Part shown: positions 1 through 11,551 of the stretch, one piece after another
Position numbering within the stretch: position 1 is the stretch's first letter
Layout of the letters: each line of letters opens with the position of its first letter
Assembly: GCA_948567375.1 (NCBI GenBank)
Contig: OX419761.1
Location: forward strand, 49,602,501 to 49,666,500
Direction: 5' to 3'
DNA from: Lunularia cruciata
Taxonomy: Eukaryota > Streptophyta > Marchantiopsida > Lunulariales > Lunulariaceae
Length of the DNA: 64,000 nucleotides
Program-made: the position numbers and the translations under genes
Notes under the pieces: model-generated
Told to the model about the DNA's origin: nothing
Database searches by the model: none
The model's input: the letters and a program-made list of their open reading frames with translations, nothing else

Positions 1-729
1 GCAAGACCAATCCACCAAAAACAATGTCGCATTAGCCCACCAATATCTTTGGTTGTGAAGGAGGAGATTGATAAGCTCAAGGAGGCTAGATTTATCTTTG
101 AGGTAGAGAATTCAGAATGGGTGTCTCCAATTGTCATTGTGAAGAAAAAGAATGGCAAGCTTTGGGTATGTGTGGATTACAAGAAGCTCAATGCTGTTAC
201 CAAGAAGGACTACTATCCATTGCCATTCATTGATGAGATCTTGGAGGAGGTTGCAAGTCATGAGAGGTACAATTTTGGAGATGGTTATAGTGGATATAAC
301 TAAATCAAGATTGCACTAGAGCATCAACAACTCACCACATTCACCACACCTTGGGGAACTTACGCTTTCAAGGTCATGCCTTTTGGGCTTTGCAATGCTC
401 CAGCCACATTCCAATGGTTCATGAACAAGGTATTTGAACCTTTCATTGGGAAATTTGTGAGAGACTTCATTGATGACTTTTGTGTCTATGGGAGCAAGGA
501 GGAGCACTTTGAGCACCTAATCAAGGTCTTGCAACGCTTGGATGAGGCAAATGCATCACTCAACCCAAAGAAGTGCATTTTTGGATGTGAAGAAGGTCTA
601 CTTTTGGGGCACATCATCTCCAAGGATGGAATAGTAGTTGATCTTGAGAAGGTGAGGAAAATCTCAGACCTTCCATTCCCTTCAAGCTTGACAAAGTTAT
701 GCCAATTCTTGGGGATGGTTGGATACTAG
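1..729 (+). pseudogene. Reverse transcriptase domain of gypsy A1, interrupted
   Basis: Translation gives the RT fingers and palm: VSPIVIVKKKNGKLW and VDYKKLNAVT near 120-205, MPFGLCNAPATF near 376-411, and the catalytic FIDDFCVYG motif near 469-495. The enzyme would copy element RNA into DNA in cytoplasmic particles. The stop TAA at 301-303 replaces a Gln codon expected in the N-Q-I-K motif (one C-to-T change), and TAG at 727-729 replaces a Tyr in the G-Y-Y motif. Both look like decay of a formerly continuous polyprotein. Confidence 0.88.
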
Positions 730-768
730 AGGAGGTTCATCTTCTCATTTTCCAACAAGGCTTATGCG

Positions 769-1605
769 TTGACCATCTACATGAAGAAGGGTGTAGATTA
801 CATGGTGATTTTGGAGGACAAGGAGGCTCGCAAAGCTTTTGAGGAGCTCAAGCAATCCCTTGTTGTAGCTCCAATTCTTGCTAAACCTGATTGGAGTAAG
901 CCTTTCATCCTCTACATTGATGCTTTTAATGTAGCTATAGGATGCACTCTTAGTCAATTAGACCAAGATGGGCATGATCATCCAATAGCTTATGCTAGTA
1001 GGCAGATGGTTTCAGCAGAGAAGAACTACTCTATTATGGAGAGAGAAGGGTTGGCAGTGATCTTTGGTCTCAAGAAGTTTAGACACTACTTGATTGGAGG
1101 GAAAGTCACCATTGTCACGGATCACAAGGCTTTGAAGTACATCTTCAACAAGCCTAATGTTGAAGGGAGACTAGCAAGGTGGATGATACTCTTGTCTGAA
1201 TATGACTACACCATTGAGGATAGGCTAAGAAAGAAGCATGCAAATGCTGATTTGTTATCTAGAGCCTATGATCATGATGGAAATGAGCCAATGGATGATT
1301 CCTTCCCGGATGAGGAGCTCATGACAATCTCAGTCACTCAAGGGGTTCCAATGGAGTACAAGGAGATTTTGGATTTTGTGACAAGAGGTAACTATCCAGA
1401 AGGGATGCATGTTAGGGAGAGGAAGGCCCTTGTGGTAAGATCTAGACCTTACACAATGGTAGAGGATATTCTTTTTCACCAAGGAGCAGATGGTCTACTT
1501 CAAAGAGCAGTGGGTAAGGAAGAGTCTATCCTACTCATAAAGGAGTTTCATGAAGGTTTAGTATGTGGAGGACACTTTGCAAGAAAGGTGACTGAGATTG
1601 ACTGA
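769..1605 (+). pseudogene. RNase H and start of integrase, gypsy A1
   Basis: The N-terminal part is the RT connection and RNase H: KPFILYIDAFNVAIGCTLSQ, PIAYASRQM, NYSIMEREGLAVIFGLKKFRHYL, then VTDHKALKYIF. A DxSxxAxG-like pattern and a TDHKAL segment are typical of Ty3/gypsy RNase H. After residue 165 (ANADLLSRA) comes the linker to the integrase. The frame ends near 1605, where the following integrase zinc-binding segment continues in another frame, so a small indel lies there. It degrades the RNA strand of the RNA-DNA hybrid during replication. Confidence 0.85.
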
Positions 1606-2623
1606 TTCTAGATGCAAGTTACCATTGGAGAGGGATTTTCAAGGATTGTCTTGATTATTGCAAAACTTGTCATGTTTGTCAAGCTTTTGCTAGAAAATCT
1701 ACTTCCACTCCACCACTTAGATCAATTCCATTGCTATGACCTTTTGAGAAGTGGAGAATTGACTTTGTAGGTCCTCTCAATAGAACCCCAAGGAACAATT
1801 TGTACATTGTGATAGTTACTGATTACCTTACTAAGTGGGTTGAAGCTAGACCATTGAGGGACAAGAATGAAGATGAAGTTGGGAGATTTCTTTATGAACG
1901 CATTATCACTAGGTTTTGGTGCCCTTTGGAGTTGGTTTCTTATAGAGGAAGAGAGTTTACAGGAAGCATCACTACAGCTATGCTACGACATTTCTCTATC
2001 ACACATAGAGTAACTATATCTTATAAGCCAAATTCCAATGGTGTGGCAGAGAGAACCAATCAGACCTTGTGCATGATGTTTGCCAAAGATGCAGAAATGG
2101 AAGGGGCTAAACATCTTTGGGACAAGAGGATTCATGCAGTTTTGTGGGAGTATAGGACAACCATGAAGACTTCCACTGGATATTCTCCATTTCAATTGAT
2201 ATACGGTATTGAGTCTACCTTACCTATCCACTTTGATCTTCCTACCTTCCAAAGCATTCATAGGAGATTGAAGAAAGCACAAGGGGGTGTGCAAAGAAGT
2301 CAAAGAAGGATCAACTCATGGAGTTGGAAGAGGCAAGAGCAGTTGCTATGATTCGAGTGGAGCAAGCCCAAAGGAAGCAAAAGGAGAGCTATAACAAGAA
2401 GCAAGGCAAGAACAAGGTGGAGCCTTTCAAAAAAGGTGATTGGGTAATGTTGTTTGATTCCATTCGATTCAAGAGAGTGCAAAAGAAGTTTTTGCCTAAG
2501 TACTTTGGACCTCTCATAATGGAGAAGGTGTGGGGCAATTACACCTATGATCTCAAGGATTTGGGAGGAAAACACTTTGATAGGATTAACCATGATAAGT
2601 TGAAGATGTATCATAGAAGGTAG
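1606..2623 (+). pseudogene. Integrase, gypsy A1, with altered catalytic site
   Basis: Segments C-KTCHVCQAF (HHCC remnant, about 1660-1690), WRIDFVGPLNR, VTDYLTKWVEARPL, NSNGVAERTNQTL (catalytic Glu region) and the C-terminal FLPKYFGPLIMEKV module are visible across two frames (1800-2351 and 2318-2623). The motif expected to read S-D-R-G reads S-Y-R-G here (about 1939), so the second catalytic Asp is lost. The related copy at 5.3 kb keeps S-D-R-G. The domain ends at a TAG at 2621, about 40 bases before the purine-rich tract. Confidence 0.85.
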
Positions 2624-2671
2624 AGAGACCTTCACTTTGAGGACAAAGTGAAAACTTAGTCCGGGGGTAAA

Positions 2672-3368
2672 TATAACACCCATTTATGCATGTGTGTGGT
2701 ATTGTGATATTTAGCTTGGTATTATAAGTACTTGAGAGATATTATTTATATAGAGATAAAGGATGATTCTACATTAGTCATGATTAGCTAAAGTTAGTCG
2801 TAGCTAAGATAGAGGAGACCTTACTTTAGAGGAAGTAGAAAAGATGAGCACCATTATTTTGGATTTTAGTGTGTTGACTTGGTATTATTCCTAGGTGTTT
2901 GGCTTTGAGGAAAGAGTTGAGAACTCTTGGGCCCGCAAGCCTTTTTGTTTTGGATTCTTCTTTAGTCCAAGGATAGCCCATGTGAAGAAATCCTTGACTT
3001 AGTGGTTGGGTCAAGATAAGACCACATGCTTAGGGGAATATGCCCATGTGAATGGATATTCCTTTCTACTTTTTGACATTACTTGACTTTTAGCCTAGTA
3101 ACTTGAGTTACTCCAGTAATTAGTAACTTTGGTGCATAACTATTTCACAAGTATATAAACAAGGGATGAGGAGGTACTCATCATCCTTTCATTTACAACT
3201 ATCTCTCTCTCATTGAGTTCTCTAGTGAGCAATGTCTTGAGTCTTGGAGTGTTAGCCTTGGAGGATTATGATGGAGTTGGGGTTCCTTGCCTTCTTAGTC
3301 CATGGTGCATTGCCATAATAGCCATCAGAGGTTCATCCTAAGTGAGAGATAGGCCGGCTCACAGCTCA
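2672..3368 (+). repeat. LTR of gypsy family A (shared by copies A1 and A2)
   Basis: This stretch aligns by eye along its whole length with 6088-6797: the same ttagtcatgattagctaaag block, the same TATA region, and the same downstream cattgagttctctagtgagc block. It follows the purine-rich tract of A1 and ends in ...gctca where the second copy ends ...gttca. The exact 5' end is uncertain because a canonical TG start is not obvious. Confidence 0.75.
3152..3159 (+). promoter_or_regulatory. TATA box of A-family LTR promoter
   Basis: TATATAAA lies about 520 bases upstream of the next internal region and is conserved in the second LTR (6569-6576, tatataag). It marks the U3/R boundary, with transcription expected to start about 30 bases downstream. 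Inferred from sequence only. Confidence 0.6.
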
Positions 3369-6087
3369 AACAATTGATTGATGGCACAATAGATATTTGA
3401 GAATTGGGCCATCAAACCATTGGGTTCAAATTTCAATAACCAATACTAGCCATACTTCATATTGAGATACACCATCTTCTGATTATTGAGAATTGGATTT
3501 AAAAGAAAGAGCTTCAAGTGTGAACACAAGCATGGAAGAAGAGACCTTATCGGAGGAGGATGACTCTGGGTATGATTCAAATGTGCACCATTTGTGTGCT
3601 ATGGACTTTGTGTCTACGCCAAAGATTTTGAATGAGCCTAATAAATCACCATTCACACTAGAGGAGATAGAGAGGAGACTATCAACCCTCAAGTATGGTC
3701 TAAATGTTACCAAGGAGGAGAAGGTAAGACTTGAGGAGATTTTTTGCAAGTTTATCCATATGTTTGCTTTTAATTACAAGGATCTCAAGGAAGTCACCTT
3801 GGAGGAGCACCAAATAAAGGTGGAGTTACATACAAGACCAATAACATTGCATTAGCATGCCAATAGCTTTGGTTGTGAAGGAGGAGATTGATAAGCTCAA
3901 GGAGATTAACTTTATTTTTGAGGTGGAAAAATCAAAATAGGTGTCCCCAATTATGATTGTGAAGAAAAAGAAGAATGGAAAGCTTTGGCTACGTGTTGAT
4001 TGTAAGAAACTCAATTTTTGTATAAAGAAGGACAACTATACCTTGCCAATCATTAATGAGATCTTGGAGGAGGTTGTGGATCATGAGAGGTACAACTTTG
4101 GAGATGGTTATAGTAGCTATAACCAAATCAAGATTACACCAAAGCATCAACAACTCATCACATTCACCACACCTTGGAGTACTACTCTTTCAAGATCATG
4201 CCTTTTGAGCTTCATAATGCTCCAACCACAAATCAATAATTCATGAATAAGATTTTTGGATCTTTCATAGGGAAATTTGTGAGAGATTTCATTGATAACT
4301 TTTGTGTCTATGGGAGCAAGGAGGAGCACTTTGAGCACCTTATCAAGATCTTGCAATGCTTGGATGAAATAATGCATCACTCAACCCAAAGAAGTACATC
4401 TTTGATTCTGAAGAAGGTCTATTGTTAAGATACATCATTTCCCAAGGATGGAATAGCAATGTACCTTGAAAAGATGAAGAAAATCTCAAAGCTTCCATTC
4501 TCTTCAAACTTGACAAAGTTACATCAATTCTTGAGAATGGTTGGGTACTATAGAAGGTTCATCTTCTCATTTTCCAACATGGCTTATGCATTGACCATTT
4601 ACATGAAGAAGAGTGTAGAATACATGGTGATTTTGGAGGACAAGGAAGCTCTCAAAGCTTTTGAGGAACTCAAGCAATCCTTTGTTATGACTCAAATTCT
4701 TTCTAAACTTGATTGGAGTAATCCTTTCATCTTTTACCCTAATGCTTCCAATATAGCTATAGGATGCACTCTTAGTGAATTAGACCAAGATGGGGATTAC
4801 ATCCAGTAGCTAGTGGACAGATGGTCTCAATAGAGAAGAACTATTCAATCAAGGAAAGATCTAGACCTTACACAATAGTGGAGAACATTCTTTTCAATCA
4901 AAGAGTAGATGGTTTACTTCAAAGAGCAATAGATAAGAAGGAGTCTATCTTACTCATAAAGGAGTTTCATGATGGTTTGATATGTGGGAGTCATTTTGAA
5001 AGAAAGGTGACCGCTTTCAATATTCTAGATGTAGGTTACCATTGGAGTGGAATTTTCAAAGATTGTCTTGATTATTGAAAAAATGGTAATTTTTATCAAG
5101 CTTTTGCTAGGAAGTCTACCTCTAATCTCCCTCTTAGATCAATTCCATTACTAAGACCTTTTGAGAAGTGGAGAAGTGATTTTGTAAGTCTTCTCAATAG
5201 AACCTCAAGGAATAATAAGTACATTGTGATAGTTACTAATTACCTTACCAAGTAGGTTGAGGCTAGACCATAGAAAGACAAGAATGAAGATGAAGTTGAT
5301 AGATCTCTTTATTAATGCATCATCACTAGGTTTGGATGCCTTGTGGAGTTGGTTTCTGATAGAGGAGGAGAGTTTACAACAAGTATCACTATAGCCATGC
5401 TATAAAATTTCTATATCACACATAAAGTGACTACCTCCTATAAGCCAAACTCCAATGGCTTGGCAATGAACACAAATAAAACCTTATGTATGATGTTGCC
5501 AAAGATGCAAAATAGAGAGAGCAAAAGATCATTGGGACAAGAAGATTCATACGGTTTTGTGAGAGTGTAGGACAACCATGAAGACATCCATCTATCAGAT
5601 ATTCTCCATTTCATCTGGTATATGGTATTGAGTCTACTTTACCTATTCACTTTGATCTTCTTGTTGTTCAAAGCATCCAAAGGAAATTGAACAAGGCACA
5701 AGGAGGTGATGTAGAGAAGTCAAGGAAGGAGTAACTCATGGAATTAGAAGAGATACAAGTAGTTGTTATGGTTTGAGTGGAGCAAGCCCAAAGGAAACAA
5801 AAGGAGAGCTATGACAAGAGGTAAGGAAAGAAGAAGGTGGAGCCCTTCAAGGAAGGTGATTGAGTAATGTTGTTTGATTCTATTTGATTCAAGAAGGTGC
5901 AAAAGAAGTTCTTGCCTAAGTACTTTGGACCTTTCATAATGGAGAAGGTGCAAGGCAATCATACCTATGATCTCAAGGACTTGGGAGGAAGACACTTTGA
6001 TAGGATAAACCATGATAAGTTGAAGTTATACCATAAAAGGTAAAGGAACCTTCACTCCAAGGAATGAATTCTTAGTTTGGAGGTAAA
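3369..6087 (+). pseudogene. Gypsy A copy 2 internal region, gag-less and heavily mutated pol
   Basis: The region starts right after the shared LTR and goes directly into the segment before RT (open from 3493 to 3855, an acidic stretch then FTLEEIERRL and KEEKVRLEEIF). Decayed RT (IMIVKKKKNGKLW near 3950; FIDNFCVYG near 4290, where the second Asp is Asn), RNase H (about 4560-4810) and integrase (about 4980-6045) follow. Gag and most of the protease are missing. Stops and indels occur roughly every 100-300 bases, so this copy is older or has decayed faster than A1. Confidence 0.85.
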
Positions 6088-6797
6088 TATAACACTTATT
6101 GGTGCATGTATATTCTATTGGGATATTAAGTTTAGTATTGCAATTGGTGGAGAAATATTATCTATATAGAGTTTAGCTAATCTTCTACATTAGTCATGAT
6201 TAGCTAAAGTTAGTCCTAGCTAAGATAAAGGTAACCTTATTCTAGAGGAAGGGAAAAAAGTGAGCACCATTATTTTATCTTCTAGTGTATTGACTTGGTA
6301 TTATTCTTAGTTATTTGACTTTGAGAAAAGAATTAAGAACTCTTGGGTTCACAAGCCTTGTTGGTGCACAATTTTTCTATAGTCCAAGGATAGTCCATGT
6401 GAAGGAACCCCAAACTTAGTTAGGAGATAAGGAGAAGCCACCTACTCATGAGATTATTCCCATGTGCTTGGGTATTCCCTTAGACCTTTTTTACTTTATT
6501 TGACTTTTAGCTTAGTAACTTGAGTTACTCCAATAATTAGTAACTTTGGTGTGTTACTTTTTTGCAAGTATATAAGCTAGGATTAAGGAGGTATTCACCA
6601 TCCTTTCATTTGCAACTATCTTCTCTCTCATTGAGTTCTCTAGTGAGCAATGTCTTGAGTCTTGGAGGTGCCTTGGAGTTCTAACTTTAGAAGAGTGTGA
6701 TAGAGTTGAGATTCATTGCCTTCTTAGTCCGTGGTGCGTTACCTTAGTAGCCATCAAATGTTCATCTTGAGTGAAAGACAGGCCAACTCATAGTTCA
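6088..6797 (+). repeat. LTR of gypsy family A (3' LTR of copy A2)
   Basis: Homologous to 2672-3368 along its length, with the conserved TATA region at 6569-6576 and the same downstream transcribed block. It closes the tandem arrangement LTR-internal-LTR. Confidence 0.75.
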
Positions 6798-8700
6798 TGC
6801 TAGAGAATATTTAAATTTTAGCAAGGATAGAATGGTGTGGGACTATCTTGAAGAAATTGCAAAGGAGGAAACAAAGGAAAGGCACTACTAAAGGACATTG
6901 CAAAGTACCAAGATTGAGTAAATTTGCAAATCAAGATTTGTAAGGGTGAATCTAGTTCCTTGTAGTAGATTTCATGACAAAAGAATTATAGCCAAAAGGA
7001 AATAGGTAGAAATCTATTCAGTACAGAAATGCACCTTTGGGCTACGAAGGTCTTTGTCCTCAAAGACTTTCAGATTGACATTCTTTATGACTACACAATA
7101 ATTTTTTAGTCAAAGATTTTGGAACTTTAATTACATAATGAGTAAATGACAAGTAGTAGTTGTGATTGGTGGTGGTTGCACAATCACTTCTTAATGGCAC
7201 TTAGGATAAGATCAATAGTTAGAATTAGTGTATCAAAGTAGGTGTAATTAGAAGATTTGTAGCACTCTTAGCTGCTGATCATCTTCATAAAGAGCTAGGA
7301 AATGTTATATAAGGGTTGTGACCTAAGAGAGATAGGTCCACTTCTTTTATAATGAAAGTATTTAATGTAAAGGTATCTTTGAGATCTTTGTGTTGGATTG
7401 CTTTCACTTACATCTTTGATTGTGCACTTGGTCGAGTAGAGGTGAGGAATCTTGCAATAAGAGTGTGTGTTTGAGTACATGCTTAGGAAATTTTCACTAA
7501 ATCAAGGAAGTTACCCTTGACATTTAGCATGAATGAGTGTTTTAGTGCTTACTCTAGAAATTCATACATTATTAAGGGAGCTATCCTTCACATTCTGAAT
7601 GAGCAAGTCAATGTGAGGAAGGCTTCTAGAACAATGGCGCTTTAAGAGTACCATAGAATAGAAAAGCTAAGTAGAAAATCTATATTGGATTTTTTTGGGA
7701 TTGCATTCTTTAGGAAGAGATGTGCCCAGTTACCAACAACATTAGGGTGAAAGAACCTTTGGTCTGAAAACCAACCTTTGGCCCAAAAATTGTTATTCAA
7801 GGTGAAATAAACTTTCAAGGAGAGATTAGCCACCGAGGTAAAGAGGCTCTTCATGAGGAAGAGGACTTTGGCATGAAGTGAATCACCACTATTAAGAGCA
7901 TGTTAGATAAGGTATTTTTTGAGAGTGGTTGCTAATTTCTCTCTTTGTAGGATACCACCACATGTGTCTCTACCCTCTTCTTGGAGTGGTTTTTTCCCAC
8001 AAGGTTAAACATGCAAGAATAGACCACTTGTGATATTATGACACTTTATTCTCATTTCTAGTCATTTCCAACCTGAATTCTCAAGGGAATGACCTATTCT
8101 TACCAATTATACTATTAGTACATCAACATTGGGTTGTCACAATACCACACTTGCATGCGGATGAACTTCCTCTATGAGATGATCCATATGTGGCATTTGG
8201 TATACTCATCTTATATTCCTCATTGACCAACCTATTTTCTTTGCATGGTTCCTTCTTCCTTGACTATATTATCAAGTGTGAGAACCTCTAAAATGATGTG
8301 TGTGTCATTGGTTATATTGTACCAAGGAGTTTTGAGTGTGTGACAAAAAACTAAGCATATAGGCAAACATCTCTATCAACTTTATATCAAGAAGTGTACT
8401 TACTATTTATAGAGGAGATGACACCCATAGAATTTTGGGTAGTTGCACACTCTTGACATCTTTTATTTCCTCTATTGTATGGTTGTTGATAGGCTAATTT
8501 TAGAGATATATGCGATAGGGATAGAAGAGTGATTTTTTTCTCTCTAGTGAATATTGTAATAAACATAGATGATTTATCTCCTTAAACACAAGATGATCTT
8601 CCATTCTTTGCATTTAAGTTGGACCAAAGATTTGAAATATTCTTGATGGACAAACAGATAATACCAACTCTACCTTTCTAGTTGACTCATCCATTTGTTG
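6798..8700. other. No gene recognised; AT-rich flank with possible LTR remnant
   Basis: No ORF with recognisable similarity is seen. The stretch around 7300-7460 has a TATA-like ttatataagg followed by an untranslated-leader-like segment, which resembles the promoter half of an LTR, but no partner copy occurs in the window. The remainder is decayed, AT-rich sequence. Confidence 0.4.
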
Positions 8701-8715
8701 TGCTACTAGCATTTT

Positions 8716-9195
8716 CGTGCGTATATACATCACTACACAATATACATCATTGTCAACATCACACACTATAGAAGCACAACTCACACATAAGTCATACATG
8801 GACTCTAAAGTACCACAATAATCAGTTTGTTTACACAACTTGAATTACACTCAGTCAGATCAGTTCTTGATCTATCACTCAATGATCTGCCAACAATAGT
8901 GCACTAATTACAGTCAAACCACACCCACTCTAGCTAAGAGAATCCAGGCGACGCTTGCCAGCCTTTGTCTACCATTGCTAGGAACTCAAAAGCTCAACAT
9001 CAAAGAAGTGAGCTCTTTGGAGTTCCACTTTGAAAGTATACACTCTAGACTTGATCTAGGTCTCAAACCCTAACGGTCTCGCTAATGGCACACCCAATGG
9101 TGCAAGTGATGGTGGGCTCCACCATGTAGTCAATAACCCAAACACAAAATCTGTTCATCACAAGTAGTCTATGAGTAACTACCAAATATTTGCCT
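8716..9195 (-). repeat. LTR of family B (3' LTR of B1), inner end lost
   Basis: Shares the blocks cactatagaagcacaactc, gatcagttcttgatctatca and agtagtctatgagtaactac with copies at 17690, 18380 and 55192. The inner end differs from the others: after gtaactaccaaa it passes into internal sequence (cctcctta, a polypurine tract on the minus strand), so about 60 bases of the LTR end are missing. Confidence 0.75.
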
Positions 9196-9369
9196 CCTTA
9201 GCTAATAGTTAGGTCCCTCTTACTCCAAATAGCTATCTACTCTAAGTATATGGTATACCCAATGGTGGGCAAAAGATCAAGAGGCCGGGTGCTATCAAGC
9301 CCCATCATTAGTTGCCTACCTACAATCTATACCATATAAAGGATGAACAAGCCATAGGTCAAGTACATC

Positions 9370-9535
9370 TAGGACATAACCATTGTCCTTAAAGAACCAC
9401 CATGAGGGGAGGAGTCATACATGCCATATGCCATCCTCTCAAGTAGCTATCACACACTAACATAATAACAGCTCCACCAAAAGAACCGCATAACATACAC
9501 CTCAAGCTTGCTCGTATGAGTGCCAAGCTTGGGTC
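9370..9535 (-). pseudogene. PHD finger at the C-terminus of B1 Pol
   Basis: In the ORF at 9691-9389, residues about 52-96 read C-M-L-C, then G-G-A-V-I-M-L-V-C-D-S-Y, then R-G-W-H-M-A-C-M-T-P-P-L. This is the core of a C4HC3 PHD zinc finger: Cys-x2-Cys, a Cys-Asp-x-Cys where the last Cys is Tyr here, Trp-His-x2-Cys, and the conserved T-P-P-L. The final Cys-x2-Cys lies beyond a frameshift. The second copy (56165-55968) keeps that end as W-L-C-H-R-C followed by a stop. PHD fingers bind histone H3 tails; here it would sit where chromoviruses carry a chromodomain. It is in frame with RT, RNase H and integrase of B1. Confidence 0.82.
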
Positions 9536-10660
9536 CATAGTAACATCAATGCTTGGGAGGCAGCATGGCGCACAATTGCACACATGAATTTTCCAAACAA
9601 CATCATCATGTCCTTCCAACACAAGGACTCCAAATAGCAAAACCTCGTGCATTCTCAAGATAGTGCGGCTAGTGGAAACATCAAGTGTCATTGTTGTTGT
9701 CTCCTATAGATATACATAGTCACCTGGATGAAATTGACGGATCAAGGGTCTATAACCTCCTCCTCAAATGGTATCATAACATAAGGTATCCCTATGCTGA
9801 GCAATCACCAAGTTCTCAAAGGCCATTGGTATTGCTCTTCAAATTATCTCTGCCCATTGAGAACATGCGCTCATCCATACATTTGGATCATCGAAGTCCA
9901 AAACTACAATAGCATCTTGATGAATGGTTGTAGGTAAATCTGGATCTTGTCCATAGAGAAGAAAGTAAGGAGAGAAGGATGCTAAGGAGGCTTGCCAGCT
10001 GAAGCAATAGCCCATAGCCAACCAAGGTAATTGGAGATCTCAATCTCCCAAGTGGCCTCTCTACAAACCATACTTCTGCAATCCTCTCTTCATTGTCTTG
10101 ACCACTCTCTCTACTAAGCCATTTGCCTTAGGGTGATCTCAAGAGGTAGTACGATGATGATCAATCAAAGCCTTTTCACACAAGACATGAAACTCCCCTA
10201 AGAAATCTATACTCTGATCAGTCAAACCTCAGCTGGTGCACCAAAATGACTAAGAACCCAATCCAAGAATGAGTAAGTTATCCCTTCACTAGACTATTTA
10301 GGAAGTGCCACCAACTCAGTCAACTTGGAGAAGTGCTCTATCATCACCAAAATATATCAATGATGTCTCACAATCAATGGTAAAGGTTGAACAAAGTCAA
10401 ACTCCAACGGTAACCCAATCCCATGATAGGTAATGGGTGCAACTATGGCATAGGAGCATTGAATGATACTCTAACTTGGTCACAAACCACCCATCTTGCA
10501 ACAAATTGCTATACATTGGTTTGCATACCGCACCACCAATAATGACTCTAGAGTAAGCTATATGTACGCTTTACTCTAAAATGTGCTAGCTCCTCATGAG
10601 CATGATAGACCAATTGTGGTCTTTGAGATGGAAGTGGTACCACTCATACTCTACAATCCT
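9536..10660 (-). pseudogene. Integrase of family B1, interrupted
   Basis: Minus-strand translation shows an HHCC remnant near 10640-10500 (HEELAHF ... YWWCGMQTNV ... VVCDQVRVSF), a badly decayed core, and the C-terminal part at 10021-9839 (SLASFSPYFLLYGQDPDLP, then LDFDDPNVW). The intact parts are in the frame of RT. It then runs into a linker with the segment HVCNCAPCCLPSIDVTMDPS before the PHD finger. Stops occur in several places. Confidence 0.75.
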
Positions 10661-11038
10661 CCCATATACAAAGAAGATGTATGCCTTCCGATCTGAACTG
10701 CCTGGCTTGCTAAAGAACACAATCTCTCTCCTTGGCCCTAACTATGCCATCCACAACACCAGTGCAAAGATAGTCCATCACTAAGACATCATCATGAATG
10801 TCTTTTTGAACTATACCACTATCTCCACTCTCTGGATCTGTGACCTCAATAACTCCTCTTGTATGCATTGAGAGAGATACTACCAAAGCCTCAAAAAATA
10901 TAGAGAGAAAGGTAGATGCATGCCAACCTGGCACCATCTCCTTATATGTCTCACCATGCCAATGTGCTCTGGTCTGATCTTGATGGCTAGGACATGGGTT
11001 TCTACTCAACCCATCTGCATACGGTTCACCACTCTAGG

Positions 11039-11335
11039 TCAACAAATAACCATGGAATCATACTCTTGTAAAATCAGAGCCCATCGTGCAAGCTTCCCTG
11101 AAAGCTTGTTGGACTCCATCAACCACTTTAGTGGCTGATGATTAGTGATGAGAGTAAAGAGTTTACCAAATAGGTAACATTGGAAATGTGTTATTGCCCA
11201 AACTGTTGCCAAACACTCTCTTTCATATGAATTATACTTCACCTCCATTATATTATTGGAACGACTAGCATAGGCCACCACAAACTCCTTCTCTTGATCA
11301 TCATGTTGGGTGAGCACTACTCCAAGCCCCAACAT
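11039..11335 (-). pseudogene. RNase H of family B1
   Basis: Open for 98 codons: GVVLTQHDDQEKEFVVAYAS, NSYERECLATVWAITHFQCYL, LITNHQPLKWLM, LARWALILQEYD. These match the Ty3/gypsy RNase H layout, with a decayed TDHxxL motif (TNHQPL). It lies in the same frame as the RT upstream and the PHD finger downstream. Confidence 0.85.
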
Positions 11336-11551
11336 ACTCCAATTAGTGTGAATTTGAAATGGTCATCCTTTAATCGGTCTTCTCAAAATAGGAGCAGATG
11401 TCAACTTCTCCTTGAGCTCTAAAAAAGCTCTCTCCTACTCATCTCCCCAACACCACTCCTATGTAAGCTTGGTCAGCTTTGTCAAGGCCTTGGCAATGGT
11501 ACTAAATCCTCTAACATAGTGGCAATAGAAGTTTGTCAACCCAAGGAATGC

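Larger units (their letters stand above)
1..3368 (+). mobile_element. Ty3/gypsy family A, copy A1 (3' part, cut by window edge)
   Basis: The window opens inside pol. Reverse transcriptase, RNase H and integrase follow in the Ty3/gypsy order, then a purine-rich tract near 2661-2670 (ccgggggtaa) and an LTR. The reading frame is broken by stops at 301 and 727, by a frameshift near 1605 and by others, so the copy cannot produce a complete Pol. Gag and protease lie outside the window or are lost. Order and motifs are seen directly; the lineage within Ty3/gypsy is not settled. Confidence 0.9.

Noticed and set aside
7295-7480. LTR of a separate element
   Set aside because: A TATA-like leader is visible, but there is no second copy, no primer site and no coding region, so only mentioned.
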